Source of the DNA: Azotobacter paspali
Lineage (GTDB): Bacteria > Pseudomonadota > Gammaproteobacteria > Pseudomonadales > Pseudomonadaceae
Assembly (NCBI RefSeq): GCF_042434745.1
Contig: NZ_JBHLSS010000014.1
DNA length: 14,625 nt
Reading direction: 5' to 3' (one strand)
Positions within the stretch are counted from its first letter, which is position 1. Each line of letters starts with the position of its first letter. The position numbers were made by a program, and so were the translations under genes. Under the pieces are notes generated by a model. That model saw nothing but the letters and a program-made list of their open reading frames with translations, did no database searches and was not told the origin of the DNA. Positions 14,452 through 14,625 of the stretch are shown here, one piece after another.

Positions 14452-14625
14452 CCTACGTCAGTACGTGGCAGGGCTTCGTCTACGTGGCCTTTGTCATCGA
14501 CGTATTCGCCCGGCGTATCGTCGGCTGGCGCGTGTCCAGTTCAGCCCGTACCGATTTTGTACTCGATGCGTTGGAGCAGGCGTTGTATGCCCGCCGACCG
14601 GTCGGCCAGGGCAGTCTGATCCACC
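14452..14625 (+). CDS. IS3 OrfB transposase, 3' exon (partial, runs off the window)
   Basis: After completing the split codon (A+CC), the exon reads YVSTWQGFVYVAFVIDVFAR and then RIVGWRVSSSARTDFVLDAL, the conserved IS3 rve core between the first and second catalytic Asp. The frame is open to the window end, stopping at GSLIH, just before the expected HHSDRGSQY block with the second Asp. It is in frame with the 5' exon once the intron is removed. Confidence 0.9.

Larger units (their letters stand above)
11943..14625 (+). mobile_element. IS3-family insertion sequence, interrupted by a group II intron; right end outside the window
   Basis: The element begins with the terminal repeat TGAACCGCCCCGG at 11943, followed 50 nt later by orfA, then orfB overlapping it by 4 nt: the standard two-frame IS3 layout. 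orfB carries the DDE integrase core and is split by a group II intron in the same orientation. The transposase resumes after the intron and leaves the window before the second catalytic Asp block. The right repeat and the target duplication cannot be seen. Two features suggest it is not active in its present state: a shortened orfA and the intron. Confidence 0.88.

Noticed and set aside
1..14625. CRISPR arrays, tRNA or rRNA genes
   Set aside because: No regularly spaced repeats and no recognisable tRNA or rRNA sequences were seen on either strand by eye.

Overview
The window looks like the chromosome of a high-GC gammaproteobacterium of the Pseudomonadaceae, most likely Azotobacter or a close Pseudomonas relative. 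The reasons are strongly G/C-biased third codon positions, a zwf-eda Entner-Doudoroff arrangement, a fagA-fumC pair behind a Fur box as in Pseudomonas, and an IS3-type element carrying a group II intron. The organism assignment is inferred from gene content only.

Positions 1-5590 hold a one-directional sugar-catabolism block on the + strand: the last codons of zwf, a short open frame where pgl normally starts, eda (KDPG aldolase), pykA (pyruvate kinase), an unrecognised 43-codon gene coupled to eno, eno (enolase) and gapN (non-phosphorylating NADP-dependent glyceraldehyde-3-phosphate dehydrogenase). Eda gives pyruvate plus glyceraldehyde-3-phosphate. GapN oxidises the latter directly to 3-phosphoglycerate with NADPH. 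After a mutase step not encoded here, Eno and PykA finish the route to pyruvate. A hairpin follows gapN.

Positions 5591-6138 are a regulatory gap with a perfect 18-bp LacI/FruR-type operator, a half-site and a second inverted repeat. A LamB-family sugar porin follows (6139-7377), so uptake and catabolism sit side by side. Next is topB (topoisomerase III, 7470-9419), preceded by a 16-bp palindrome that fits a LexA (SOS) box.

On the - strand, converging on topB, are fagA and fumC (11330-9569). They overlap by 8 nt and read from an AT-rich promoter region containing a Fur box. This is an iron-starvation operon supplying an iron-independent fumarase.

The right end is mobile-element territory. 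A PhyH-like dioxygenase gene is cut after 64 codons by an IS3-family element starting at 11943, whose terminal TGA supplies the stop codon. The IS orfA appears to have an internal in-frame deletion. The IS orfB is split, just after the codons for its first DDE aspartate, by a sense-oriented group II intron of about 1.8 kb. The intron has a complete 34-nt domain V and an intron-encoded reverse transcriptase whose catalytic YADD motif reads YADG. The transposase resumes in frame after the intron and runs off the window. I found no wholly unknown multi-gene system. The most unusual items are the YADG maturase, the LexA-like box at topB, the missing pgl, the GapN general-base substitution and the small eno-coupled gene.
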